The notes beneath the pieces are model-generated. The model did no database searches. It was not told the origin of the DNA and saw only the letters and a program-made list of their open reading frames with translations. From a virus, in IMG/VR virus record IMGVR_UViG_3300035681_000831, positions 1 through 62,394 of that record: DNA of 62,394 bases, one strand, 5' to 3'. The first letter of the stretch is position 1, and each line of letters opens with the position of its first letter. A program made the translations under genes and the position numbers. Positions 49,166-55,568 of this stretch are shown here, piece after piece.

Positions 49166-49585
49166 ATGGCTGTCCTTGGAATGTATGAATTTCTGCTCAA
49201 GGTTTCAAAACTAAAAAAGACGCAAGAAAAGGTAGACAATCTAGCTGGTAATGATACCTTTGCTCTAAGAACTATTCTTCAGGGTGTGTTTGATCCAACT
49301 GTTAAGTTTGCCCTACCAGAAGGCGAACCACCATACAGACCAAATGAAATTGTAGATCAACAGCACATTCTACATAGAGAAGCTGACAAGATTAGATATT
49401 TCGTCGAAGGATTTTATCCTAATCTCAATCAATCAAAACGAGAAATGATGTTCGTTGAGTTTCTTGAGAGATTAGATCCAGACGATGCCAAACTTATCTT
49501 AGCAATGAAAGATAAGAAGATGCCATTCCCAGGCATTACTATTCAACACGTTAAAGAAGCACTACCAGGGTTAATTCAAGAATGA
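49166..49585 (+). CDS. Conserved T4-like protein, DUF6433-like
   Basis: 139 residues. MYEFLLKVSKLKKTQEKVDNL, NDTFALRTILQGVFDP and LPEGEPPYRPNE are hallmarks of a protein conserved in T4-like phages of cyanobacteria and alphaproteobacteria, always close to RNase H. Role unknown. GGAGA ribosome site. Confidence 0.75.
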   Translation: MAVLGMYEFLLKVSKLKKTQEKVDNLAGNDTFALRTILQGVFDPTVKFALPEGEPPYRPNEIVDQQHILHREADKIRYFVEGFYPNLNQSKREMMFVEFLERLDPDDAKLILAMKDKKMPFPGITIQHVKEALPGLIQE

Positions 49586-49785
49586 GTAAGTCAGCACTAA
49601 AGAAGTTTAAGAAGAACGATTATTCAGATCACGAAGAATTTCACGATGATCCTCGCGAACGTGAGAACAAGCGTAAGGCCAAACGGGTTGAACGTGCCTT
49701 GCGCACAAAGGATATCTCTGCTTTACTAGAAGATGAAGAGCAAGATATTTCTGATGATATTATTGATAACAATTGGAAATATTAA
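49582..49785 (+). CDS. Small charged hypothetical protein, 67 aa
   Basis: ATG overlaps the upstream stop (ATGA). KKFKKNDYSDHEEFHDDPRE then ENKRKAKRVERALRTKD: alternating basic and acidic blocks; acidic C-terminus. Conserved beside the DUF6433-like gene in related phages as far as I recall. Confidence 0.6.
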   Translation: MSKSALKKFKKNDYSDHEEFHDDPRERENKRKAKRVERALRTKDISALLEDEEQDISDDIIDNNWKY

Positions 49786-49973
49786 TGCCTATCTATAAGC
49801 TACGTAATACACAGACTGGCGAAGAGTGGGAAGAACTAATGTCTATCTCCGAGATGGAACAGAAGATCGAAGAACATCCTCACGTTGAGCTACTTATTAA
49901 CGGAGCGCCCATGGTCACTGGCACCATGGGCAAGAATTCCTACATGGGAAAGAGCAAAGATGCCAACGTATAA
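49785..49973 (+). CDS. Small FmdB-like protein, first of a tandem pair
   Basis: 62 residues from ATG 49785: MPIYKLRNTQTGEEWEELMSISEMEQKIEEHPHVELLINGAPM. The start MP-x-Y-K-x-x-N-x-x-T-G-E-E is the FmdB/zinc-ribbon style but the cysteines are lost. It is a paralogue of the next gene. Confidence 0.65.
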   Translation: MPIYKLRNTQTGEEWEELMSISEMEQKIEEHPHVELLINGAPMVTGTMGKNSYMGKSKDANV

Positions 49974-50202
49974 GTTCTTAAACAATGAAACTGGCGAAGA
50001 GTATGAAGACTTCATGAGCATCTCTGCTCTTGAAGTTTATCTTGAAGAAAACCCACATGTAACTCAACTCGTAAATGGCGCTCCTATGATCCATTCTGGC
50101 AGAGGCATGGCTAAACCTGACCAGGGTTTCCGTGATCTGTTAAAGCATATCAAGAAGGGAAATAATAAAGGTATTACGAGGAGCACTATCAACACATTCT
50201 AA
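49960..50202 (+). CDS. Small FmdB-like protein, second of a tandem pair
   Basis: 80 residues from ATG 49960: MPTYKFLNNETGEEYEDFMSISALEVYLEENPHVTQLVNGAPM, parallel to its neighbour over the first 45 residues. It continues with DQGFRDLLKHIKKGN, present in the longer phage homologues. The upstream Met at 49885 lies within the first copy and is not used. Overlap of 14 bases with the first copy. Confidence 0.68.
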   Translation: MPTYKFLNNETGEEYEDFMSISALEVYLEENPHVTQLVNGAPMIHSGRGMAKPDQGFRDLLKHIKKGNNKGITRSTINTF

Positions 50203-50210
50203 GGGGTAAA

Positions 50211-50972
50211 ATGGAAGAAGAAACAAGAACACGTCGTTTGACTCGTAAAGAAAAAAGACTTCTTCGTCAACAAGGTAAAGAACCAAAGGAAAATTACCAA
50301 GAGAAAATAAACTTTAATCTAAAGCATTTCCATCCTCTCACAGAGAATCAGAAACTAGCATTTGATTCTTTTGACGATGACAAAAATCTAATGCTTCATG
50401 GTATTGCTGGTACAGGTAAATCCTTTATGGCATTGTATCTTTCTTTGAAACAGATCCTTGCTGATCCTGAATGTGTTTATAAGAAAGTTGTTATTGTAAG
50501 ATCAGTAGTTCCTACCAGAGATATGGGATTCCTTCCTGGTAGCGACAGAGAAAAGACTAAAGTATACGAAGCGCCTTATTATGCCATTTGTACCGAGTTG
50601 TTTGGCAGAGGCGATGCGTATGAGTATCTAAAGAAGAGAAACGTTGTTGAGTTTATCTCTACTTCTTTTATCAGAGGTATTACACTTAACGATTGTATTG
50701 TTATTGTTGATGAAATGCAGAACGCTACTCTTCACGAGTTGGATTCTGTTATTACTCGTATTGGTCACAACTGTAAGGTAGTATTCTGCGGAGACTTCAG
50801 ACAGTCAGACTTTACAAGAGAGCATGAGAAGAGCGGTCTAACAGATTTTATGAGAGTGGTCCGTAGTATGAAATCTTTTGACCTAATCGAATTCGAAGCA
50901 AAAGATATTGTAAGATCTGCTCTCGTTAAAGAATACATTATCCTTAAAGATAAGATGAGGATCATAACATGA
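50211..50972 (+). CDS. phoH: PhoH-like ATPase
   Basis: 253 residues. GIAGTGKSFMALYL is Walker A, VPTRDMGFLPG and YYAICTELF match PhoH, IVIVDEMQNATLHEL is Walker B, and VVFCGDFRQSDF the following motif. PhoH proteins are predicted RNA helicase-related ATPases found in very many marine phages. A basic N-terminal tail (RRLTRKEKRLLRQQGK) precedes the core. GGGG-type ribosome site. Confidence 0.92.
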   Translation: MEEETRTRRLTRKEKRLLRQQGKEPKENYQEKINFNLKHFHPLTENQKLAFDSFDDDKNLMLHGIAGTGKSFMALYLSLKQILADPECVYKKVVIVRSVVPTRDMGFLPGSDREKTKVYEAPYYAICTELFGRGDAYEYLKKRNVVEFISTSFIRGITLNDCIVIVDEMQNATLHELDSVITRIGHNCKVVFCGDFRQSDFTREHEKSGLTDFMRVVRSMKSFDLIEFEAKDIVRSALVKEYIILKDKMRIIT

Positions 50973-51679
50973 CAGAAGCAAAAGATATAATACGAGCCTG
51001 GGATTATTGGCCAGCGCCACCGTTAGGTAGAATTGCTAAGTTCCATTACGTTGATGCTGATGCAGAACCAGATACAAACATACCTGCCAAGATGCCAGAT
51101 ATACATTCGTGGTTTGTTTGGGACGAAGATTCTCAATCTATATTATATGTTGATTACGACAAAGATATGAAGTGGAAAGACACTTGGTATCTACGTTACA
51201 AGTTAAACTATGGTATCGCTGAATGGCGAGATGATAATATTATCGAGAAAGAAAGTATCTCTACCAAAATTTTTGGAAACAGAAATAAAATTGTTTTCCA
51301 AGACAAGAAGCCTATTTGGTGGGGCGACTACTGTGAGATTGGTAAGAAGTATGAGAACAATCCTAAGTCAGACTTCTTTGCTTGTTCTCCGCCACAATTA
51401 CTAAATGGCACTCAATCTTTTGTTTATGAAAGAAAGATTGATAAGTGGACTAATATATTCGGAGTTACATATAAGGATGTTGTTACATTAGTGTATCAAC
51501 AGGCATGGGGTAGCAAAATTGGTGGAGCTAGATATTGGATGGCAAGAGGCATTGGCCCAGTAGCTGTTCAATGGATATCAACAGTTAAAGAAGCGTCCGG
51601 CAATAAGATATATATAACTAATAGAATGGATGCGAAATATACAATGGAAAACGGATTTGCGAAAGATATTCAAAAATAA
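50969..51679 (+). CDS. Hypothetical protein, 236 aa, Trp/Tyr rich
   Basis: ATG overlaps the phoH stop (ATGA). Aromatic-rich: AWDYWPAPPLGRIAKFHYV, SWFVWDEDSQSILYVDYDKDMKWKD, KPIWWGDYCEIGKKYE. Resembles structural or glycan-related phage proteins only loosely. Its last 50 bases overlap the nuclease gene. Not assignable. Confidence 0.55.
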   Translation: MTEAKDIIRAWDYWPAPPLGRIAKFHYVDADAEPDTNIPAKMPDIHSWFVWDEDSQSILYVDYDKDMKWKDTWYLRYKLNYGIAEWRDDNIIEKESISTKIFGNRNKIVFQDKKPIWWGDYCEIGKKYENNPKSDFFACSPPQLLNGTQSFVYERKIDKWTNIFGVTYKDVVTLVYQQAWGSKIGGARYWMARGIGPVAVQWISTVKEASGNKIYITNRMDAKYTMENGFAKDIQK

Positions 51680-52310
51680 TTTAGTACCAGAAGTAGCAAT
51701 TGATACTCAAACTATTGATGGTAAAAGATACTATGTGTTACCGAGCGGAGAAAAGTTTCGCTCGGTAACAACCGTATTAGACAGGGCGATGGACAAGACA
51801 GCTCTAAACGAATGGAGAAAACGTGTCGGTCACGAAGAAGCTCAGAAGATTACTGTTCAGGCTGCTCGCCGTGGAACCGCCGTACATTCCATCGCAGAGC
51901 GTTATGTCCTCAATGAAGAGAACCATCTTCGGGGTGCTATGCCTTCTGGAATTGATGCTTTCAAAGGTATTCAATCGCTCTTAGACAAACACGTTGATAA
52001 CATTCTCGGCGTAGAGTTGCCCTTATATTCTGTTGCTCTTAGAACTGCTGGTCGTTGTGATCTTATTGCAGAGTTTAACGGAACACCTTCTATCATTGAT
52101 TTCAAAACAAGTCGTAAGCTAAAGAAAGAAGAATGGATTGAATCCTACTTCTTACAAGCAACAACGTATTCTCTGATGTTCGAACGTATGTATAAGATAC
52201 ATGTTCCCCAGATCGCAATACTAATAGCTGTGGACAACGAGCAGCCACAGCTATTCTTAAAGGATCGTGGAGATTATGTTAATAGAGTGTTAGAGATATT
52301 TACAAAATAA
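51630..52310 (+). CDS. PD-(D/E)XK exonuclease (RecB/Cas4-like)
   Basis: About 226 residues; the start is uncertain (ATG 51630 lies inside the upstream gene; TTG 51657 is an alternative). GKRYYVLPSGEKFRSVTTVLDR near the N-terminus, RRGTAVHSIAERYV, AGRCDLIAEFNG with the first Asp, SIIDFKTSRKLKKEE giving D-F-K, and the Q in YFLQATTYSLMF match RecB-family nucleases that degrade DNA ends. A related gene lies in the replication region of T4-like marine phages. Convergent with the next minus-strand gene. Confidence 0.8.
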   Translation: MRNIQWKTDLRKIFKNNLVPEVAIDTQTIDGKRYYVLPSGEKFRSVTTVLDRAMDKTALNEWRKRVGHEEAQKITVQAARRGTAVHSIAERYVLNEENHLRGAMPSGIDAFKGIQSLLDKHVDNILGVELPLYSVALRTAGRCDLIAEFNGTPSIIDFKTSRKLKKEEWIESYFLQATTYSLMFERMYKIHVPQIAILIAVDNEQPQLFLKDRGDYVNRVLEIFTK

Positions 52311-52614
52311 AAGCGATAATAACGCCTATAATAACTACTGCCCAGAATAAATCTGAAAGACTGCCTTTAGGTTTTCTGCCTCTTTTTTGACGAAACCCAC
52401 CAGTAGTTTTGCTAGTTACATACCATGAATTTGGCCCAACCTTTTGAGATTGAGTCACACGTGTTCTGCCTGTTTTCTGATTGGTTGAATATGTTATACG
52501 GGAACCTTTATTCCCATACGATGTAGAATTGGTTATACCTCTTTTGCCACCCCATGAAGTTGTGGTTCTAACAGGACCAGTTTTCTTTGTGATTCTAGTT
52601 CTTACATTTCCCAT
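52300..52614 (-). CDS. Basic protein with C-terminal membrane anchor, possible leaderless late gene
   Basis: 104 residues, Thr/Lys/Arg/Gly rich with repeated RTRVTKK/GRTRVTQ-like blocks, and a final helix FWAVVIIGVIIAFIL. A TATAAATA box at 52627-52620 puts the predicted start at base 52614, the A of the ATG, so the mRNA may be leaderless. Tail-anchored basic proteins in phages may be holin-like or spanin-like; undecided. Confidence 0.6.
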   Translation of the reverse strand: MGNVRTRITKKTGPVRTTTSWGGKRGITNSTSYGNKGSRITYSTNQKTGRTRVTQSQKVGPNSWYVTSKTTGGFRQKRGRKPKGSLSDLFWAVVIIGVIIAFIL

Positions 52615-52619
52615 ACGCC

Positions 52620-52627
52620 TATTTATA
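52620..52627 (-). promoter_or_regulatory. T4-type late promoter
   Basis: TATAAATA on the minus strand, six bases before the ATG at 52614. Confidence 0.65.
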
Positions 52628-53036
52628 GGTGACAGAAACCAATCAAACCTTCTTGATCGGTAGAGTATACAGTTCTTTTAATACCGAAATGTTCTATAGC
52701 TTTCTGACATCCACAACAAGGTTCTGCCATTCCAGTAACCCAATTAGCGTCTCCCTTATTCATCTTTTTAACACGATGAACATACAGAGTTGCATCTTTT
52801 AGATCCTCTTCGTCGACGACCTTCAATGCTTTAATAATACAATCTACCTCTGCATGTTTAAAGATCGCATCGGTGTTCTTTGCGAACCTTTTCTGCAGAG
52901 GATGGGATTTGTCTGAATTGAAACCGACAGAGATAATCTCGTTACGAATAACGAGACACGCTGCCAGTTTCATTTTCATGTTATTGGAGGTAGCTAGTCT
53001 ACGGACAAAGTCCATATATTTTTTATCACGAGACAT
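52623..53036 (-). CDS. dCMP/cytidine deaminase-like protein
   Basis: 137 residues from ATG 53036 (the longer frame to 53105 runs through tRNA-Gly and is rejected). KHAEVDCIIKAL supplies the His-Ala-Glu zinc and proton-shuttle motif and EPCCGCQKAI the PCxxC zinc pair; VIRNEIISVGFNSDKSHP precedes. It is likely a dCMP deaminase, giving dUMP for ThyX, although a different base target is possible. Confidence 0.82.
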   Translation of the reverse strand: MSRDKKYMDFVRRLATSNNMKMKLAACLVIRNEIISVGFNSDKSHPLQKRFAKNTDAIFKHAEVDCIIKALKVVDEEDLKDATLYVHRVKKMNKGDANWVTGMAEPCCGCQKAIEHFGIKRTVYSTDQEGLIGFCHL

Positions 53037-53052
53037 TACATACCATAAGAAT

Positions 53053-53127
53053 TGGAGCGGGCGACCAGATTCGAACTGGCGACGAACAGCTTGGAAGGCT
53101 GACACTCTACCCCTGAGTTACACCCGC
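53053..53127 (-). tRNA. tRNA-Gly (TCC)
   Basis: 75 bases with encoded CCA. Acceptor GCGGGTG/CGCCCGC, loop CTTCCAA, T-loop TTCGAAT. Reads GGA. Confidence 0.93.
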
Positions 53128-53128
53128 A

Positions 53129-53233
53129 TTAATTACTAGAAAGCATATGAATATCGGAAATTATAAAACCTATCATGATTGTTATTCCAAAGAAACAAAC
53201 AATCTTTATGATGGCGCTAGTCTTATGATCCAT
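53129..53233 (-). CDS. Single-span membrane mini-protein, 34 aa
   Basis: In the gap between two tRNAs. ATG 53233 has AAGGA upstream. The product begins MDHKTSAIIKIVCFFGITIM and forms one hydrophobic helix. Small membrane proteins of this kind are easy to find by chance in AT-rich DNA, so confidence is low. Confidence 0.4.
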   Translation of the reverse strand: MDHKTSAIIKIVCFFGITIMIGFIISDIHMLSSN

Positions 53234-53250
53234 AATATATATCCTTTAGA

Positions 53251-53325
53251 TGGCTGGGAAACCTGGACTCGAACCAAGATTAACGGAGTCAGAGTCCGTG
53301 GTTTTACCGATTAAACTATTTCCCA
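53251..53325 (-). tRNA. tRNA-Gln (CTG)
   Basis: Acceptor TGGGAAA/TTTCCCA, anticodon stem ACGGA/TCCGT with loop CTCTGAC, encoded CCA. Reads CAG; a second Gln tRNA (TTG) is at 54645. Confidence 0.93.
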
Positions 53326-53326
53326 A

Positions 53327-53402
53327 TGGTGCTGGCAGAAGGAATCGAACCCTCGACCTGATGCTTACAAGGCAACTGCTCTACCGTCTGAGCTATACCA
53401 GC
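53327..53402 (-). tRNA. tRNA-Thr (TGT)
   Basis: Acceptor GCTGGTA/TGCCAGC, loop CTTGTAA, T-loop TTCGATT, encoded CCA. It begins one base after tRNA-Gln ends. Confidence 0.93.
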
Positions 53403-53409
53403 ATTAATC

Positions 53410-53829
53410 TTAATACGCAGGAACTAAACAACTCTGAACCAGATCTGCTCCGCCAAATAACTGACCAAACAAATCATAAGGATCAACATACATTGCACAG
53501 TTTCCAGCAGCGGCCACAGGAACATTAGTTGGATATCCCGGAGGCGAATAGATGTTAGATGCTTCTGGAGTTGGAACGTAGTTATAAACAGGAACCAACG
53601 GTGCAGGCTGAACAGGAACTGCTACAGGAACTGCAATCGTAGAACTAATTGGTCCTGGACCAGCTGGAACATACTCAACTGCAACAGGAACTTGAACAGT
53701 CTTTACTACCTTCTTAACAACTGGCTTCTGAACATTGATGTTACAGTTGTTACAATAATCAATGTTATAATTGCCAGCAAAAGCAGGAGTTGCAAAAACA
53801 AGAGCCAACGCTAATGCTAACTTTTTCAT
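53410..53829 (-). CDS. Secreted Pro/Val-rich protein, 139 aa
   Basis: Start at 53829: MKKLALALALVFATPAFA is a signal peptide; upstream extension runs through the neighbouring gene. The mature part begins GNYNIDYCNNCNINVQKP and continues with VPVAVEYVPAGPGPISSTIAVPVAVPVQP-type Pro/Val repeats, then an ending CAMYVDPYDLFGQLFGG. Likely periplasmic or surface-exposed. Unusual for a phage; function unknown. Confidence 0.65.
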   Translation of the reverse strand: MKKLALALALVFATPAFAGNYNIDYCNNCNINVQKPVVKKVVKTVQVPVAVEYVPAGPGPISSTIAVPVAVPVQPAPLVPVYNYVPTPEASNIYSPPGYPTNVPVAAAGNCAMYVDPYDLFGQLFGGADLVQSCLVPAY

Positions 53830-53830
53830 C

Positions 53831-54118
53831 TTAGTATCCGTAGTAATAATAACGAGGACGATTGTAGTAGTAAGCCGGAGGAGCATATGGTGCGTAATAA
53901 CCACCACCATAAGGATATCCGTAACCACCGTAACCATAACCCTGCGAAGCAATTGCTCCACCAATTACACCACCAAGAATAGCAGCACCAGCCATGGCAC
54001 CATACGCTGCGCCATAACCGTATCCGTAACCACCATAGCCATAACCCCATGCATTGGCTGGCTGAGAAGCAGTAGTAATACCAAGAACTAACAGTAATGC
54101 AACAGCGAACTTTTTCAT
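53831..54118 (-). CDS. Secreted Gly/Tyr-rich protein, 95 aa
   Basis: Start at 54118, with GGAG six bases upstream. MKKFAVALLLVLGITTASQP...NA is a signal peptide. The mature part is made of GYGYGGYGYGYG repeats around a glycine-zipper segment GAMAGAAILGGVIGGAIAS, ending in Tyr/Pro. Outer-membrane-associated glycine-zipper lipoprotein-like proteins have this look. Paired with the preceding secreted gene one base apart. Confidence 0.65.
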   Translation of the reverse strand: MKKFAVALLLVLGITTASQPANAWGYGYGGYGYGYGAAYGAMAGAAILGGVIGGAIASQGYGYGGYGYPYGGGYYAPYAPPAYYYNRPRYYYYGY

Positions 54119-54136
54119 TTCGATCTCCATAAAGGA

Positions 54137-54172
54137 GCGGACTAACCTTAGATCCGCACGAGTCTATTTATA
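54137..54172 (-). promoter_or_regulatory. Late promoter followed by a 5'-terminal hairpin
   Basis: TATAAATA (54172-54165), predicted start near 54159. A nine-pair hairpin with one bulge begins at 54157: GCGGA/TCCGC with CTAA/TTAG inside (54157-54137). It leads the two secreted-protein genes. Confidence 0.72.
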
Positions 54173-54188
54173 GCGACCAACCTAATTC

Positions 54189-54263
54189 TGGCTGGAATGG
54201 CAGGATTCGAACCTGCGACCAAGTGATTAACAGTCACCTGCGCTACCGCTGCGCCACATTCCA
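54189..54263 (-). tRNA. tRNA-Asn (GTT)
   Basis: Acceptor TGGAATG/CATTCCA, loop CTGTTAA, T-stem GCAGG/CCTGC, encoded CCA. Confidence 0.93.
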
Positions 54264-54440
54264 ATATAAGAATATAAATCCACCGATAGTCAAGACAAAA
54301 AAGATAATACTCCAACATATATCGTTGATAATATCTTTCTTTACTTGACACATAACTCGATCGCATCCAATAGGATAACTACGAGTCACTCTCGAACATT
54401 CTTTACATACATAGTAGTTGGGGAAGTTCATATCATTCAT
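54243..54440 (-). CDS. Cys-containing membrane protein, 65 aa, overlapping tRNA-Asn
   Basis: Starts MNDMNFPNYYVCKECSRVTR, with CxxC and further Cys residues, then a hydrophobic helix IIFFVLTIGGFIFLYW. Its last 21 bases lie within tRNA-Asn. A sigma-70-like promoter and a late box both precede it. Overlap with a tRNA is unusual, so it may be spurious. Confidence 0.45.
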   Translation of the reverse strand: MNDMNFPNYYVCKECSRVTRSYPIGCDRVMCQVKKDIINDICWSIIFFVLTIGGFIFLYWNVAQR

Positions 54441-54442
54441 CG

Positions 54443-54477
54443 TATTTATATTCTACCCTAAACCTACCAAAAGTCAA
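54443..54477 (-). promoter_or_regulatory. Overlapping early and late promoters
   Basis: TTGACT (54477-54472), 16-base spacer, TAGAAT (54455-54450); TATAAATA (54450-54443) follows at once, so both polymerase modes could start within about ten bases. Confidence 0.6.
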
Positions 54478-54485
54478 GTTATTTA

Positions 54486-54561
54486 TGGTGCTGTCGGAGA
54501 GAGTCGAACTCCCGACCTGATGATTACTAATCAACTGCTCTACCAACTGAGCTACGACAGC
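54486..54561 (-). tRNA. tRNA-Thr with AGT anticodon
   Basis: Acceptor GCTGTCG/CGACAGC, loop TTAGTAA, T-stem GGGAG/CTCTC, encoded CCA. A34 in a Thr tRNA is unusual for bacteria, where Thr tRNAs normally have G34, T34 or C34. Its anticodon arm is a close relative of tRNA-Thr (TGT) at 53327, with the same T-T mismatch. Confidence 0.88.
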
Positions 54562-54567
54562 ATTAAA

Positions 54568-54641
54568 TGGTACTGGGACTAGGTATCGATCCTAGGCTCC
54601 GAGCTCCACAAACTCGGGTGCTTCCATTACACTACCCCAGC
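54568..54641 (-). tRNA. tRNA-His (GTG)
   Basis: Acceptor GCTGGGG/TCCCAGT, anticodon stem CGAGT/GCTCG, loop TTGTGGA, T-stem CTAGG/CCTAG. Read this way there is no encoded G-1/C73 pair typical of bacterial His tRNA (73 is A). Confidence 0.85.
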
Positions 54642-54644
54642 ATA

Positions 54645-54718
54645 TGGATCGGGGACCTGGACTCGAACCAAGAACGACGGAGCCAAAACCCGTAGTTTTA
54701 CCATTAAACTATCCCCGA
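54645..54718 (-). tRNA. tRNA-Gln (TTG)
   Basis: Acceptor TCGGGGA/TCCCCGA, anticodon stem ACGGG/TCCGT, loop TTTTGGC, encoded CCA. Confidence 0.92.
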
Positions 54719-54725
54719 ATAAATT

Positions 54726-54809
54726 TGGTGCCGAGAGTAGGGTTCGAACCTACCGTGCTATAAGCGTCTGATTTACAGTCAGGTGCCCGTCCACTCAGGC
54801 GTCCTCGGC
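54726..54809 (-). tRNA. tRNA-Tyr (GTA)
   Basis: Class II with a long variable arm, as usual for bacterial Tyr. Acceptor GCCGAGG/TCTCGGC, loop CTGTAAA, encoded CCA. Confidence 0.93.
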
Positions 54810-54814
54810 ATTAA

Positions 54815-54891
54815 TGGAGCTCCCGGAGAGATTTGAACTCCCAACCCTCGGTTCCGTAGACCGATGCTCTATCCTGTTGAGCTACAGAAGC
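54815..54891 (-). tRNA. tRNA-Arg (ACG)
   Basis: Acceptor GCTTCTG/CGGGAGC, loop CTACGGA, T-loop TTCAAAT, encoded CCA. A34 is normal here (host TadA makes inosine). Confidence 0.92.
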
Positions 54892-54895
54892 ATAT

Positions 54896-54972
54896 TGGTG
54901 CCCTTGGTCAGATTCGAACTGACACTTTGTTGATTTTGAGTCAACTGCCTCTGCCGATTGGGCTACAAGGGC
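54896..54972 (-). tRNA. tRNA with Leu anticodon CAA but short variable loop
   Basis: Acceptor GCCCTTG/CAAGGGC, anticodon stem GTTGA/TCAAC, loop CTCAAAA, variable AAAGT, encoded CCA. Bacterial Leu tRNAs have a long variable arm; this one does not. Named by anticodon only. Confidence 0.88.
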
Positions 54973-54978
54973 ATTATA

Positions 54979-55054
54979 TGGTGCTTCACCTTTGAATCAA
55001 ACAAAGTCCTTCTGTTCTTCAGACAGACGTGCGGATCACCTACACCAGCGAAGC
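54979..55054 (-). tRNA. tRNA-Phe (GAA)
   Basis: Acceptor GCTTCGC/GTGAAGC, anticodon stem TCTGT/ACAGA, loop CTGAAGA, T-loop TTTGATT, encoded CCA. Confidence 0.9.
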
Positions 55055-55060
55055 ATTATA

Positions 55061-55155
55061 TGGTTGGTCAGGTAGGAGTTGCACCTACACGTCATCGTTT
55101 CAACTAGTATGCGACGACAGCTGTTACGCCACGGTTACTATTACGTCACTGACCA
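55061..55155 (-). tRNA. tRNA-like gene of 95 bases, anticodon not assignable
   Basis: Perfect acceptor TGGTCAG/CTGACCA, T-stem GTAGG/CCTAC and an encoded CCA mark a tRNA, but the T-loop is TGCAACT. The 60-base middle does not fold into a normal D and anticodon arm: the best stem there is TCGTCG/CGATGA with a 14-base loop. It may be degenerate, carry an insertion, or have another function. Confidence 0.65.
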
Positions 55156-55159
55156 ATAA

Positions 55160-55236
55160 TGGTGCCCCAGGAGAGATTCGAACTCCCAACCTTTGGTTCC
55201 TAAGACCAACGCCTCTGCCAATTGGGCTAATGGGGC
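55160..55236 (-). tRNA. tRNA with Leu anticodon TAG but short variable loop
   Basis: Acceptor GCCCCAT/CTGGGGC, anticodon stem TTGGT/ACCAA, loop CTTAGGA, variable AGGTT, encoded CCA. Its D-arm is nearly identical to the CAA tRNA at 54896, so both are probably one lineage. Confidence 0.88.
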
Positions 55237-55241
55237 ATAAA

Positions 55242-55317
55242 TGGTAGACGATGACAGGTTCGAACTGCCGACCTTCGCTGTGTAAAAGCGTTGCTCTCCC
55301 AACTGAGCTAATCGTCC
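55242..55317 (-). tRNA. tRNA-Val (TAC)
   Basis: Acceptor GGACGAT/ATCGTCT with G1-T72, loop TTTACAC, encoded CCA. Confidence 0.93.
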
Positions 55318-55321
55318 ATAA

Positions 55322-55399
55322 TGGTCGGGGTAGCAGGATTCGAACCTGCGACCTACTGGTTCCAAACCAGCCACGCTAACCAGACTGCGCTACACCCCG
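55322..55399 (-). tRNA. tRNA-Pro (TGG)
   Basis: Acceptor CGGGGTG/TACCCCG, anticodon stem GCTGG/CCAGT, loop TTTGGAA, encoded CCA. Confidence 0.93.
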
Positions 55400-55406
55400 A
55401 ATATAT

Positions 55407-55482
55407 TGGATGCGAAGCGTTGGAATTGCACCAACTTCTACTGGTTTATGAGACCAGCGAGATACTATACCTCCCGCCCGCA
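55407..55482 (-). tRNA. tRNA with CAT anticodon (Met type)
   Basis: Anticodon stem CTGGT/ACCAG, loop CTCATAA, T-stem GTTGG/CCAAC with the odd T-loop TGCAATT. The acceptor TGCGGGC pairs imperfectly with the 3' side. Shares the TGCAA T-loop with the odd tRNA-like gene at 55061. Confidence 0.8.
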
Positions 55483-55489
55483 AAACTCT

Positions 55490-55564
55490 TGGTGCTGATA
55501 GTTGGAATCAAACCAACCTGAAACGCCTTATGAGAGCGCCTCGACATCTTGCCGACCTATCAGC
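55490..55564 (-). tRNA. tRNA with CAT anticodon (Met or Ile2)
   Basis: Acceptor GCTGATA/TATCAGC, anticodon stem GCGCT/GGCGT, loop CTCATAA, T-loop TTTGATT, encoded CCA. Third CAT tRNA in the window. Confidence 0.88.
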
Positions 55565-55568
55565 GAAA

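Noticed and set aside
53037-53105. Longer start of the deaminase-like gene
   Set aside because: It would run through tRNA-Gly; ATG 53036 gives the usual N-terminus.
53250-53528. Plus-strand open frames across the tRNA cluster (also 55029-56008)
   Set aside because: They are translations of tRNA genes and spacers; the repeated RxTLDL/FEPAT-like strings come from antisense T-arms.
53830-53964. Longer start for the Pro/Val-rich secreted protein
   Set aside because: The extension lies in the Gly/Tyr-rich gene in another frame and would bury the signal peptide.
54264-54293. Promoter before tRNA-Asn (TTGACT at 54293-54288)
   Set aside because: No minus-10 box at acceptable spacing; left out of the features.
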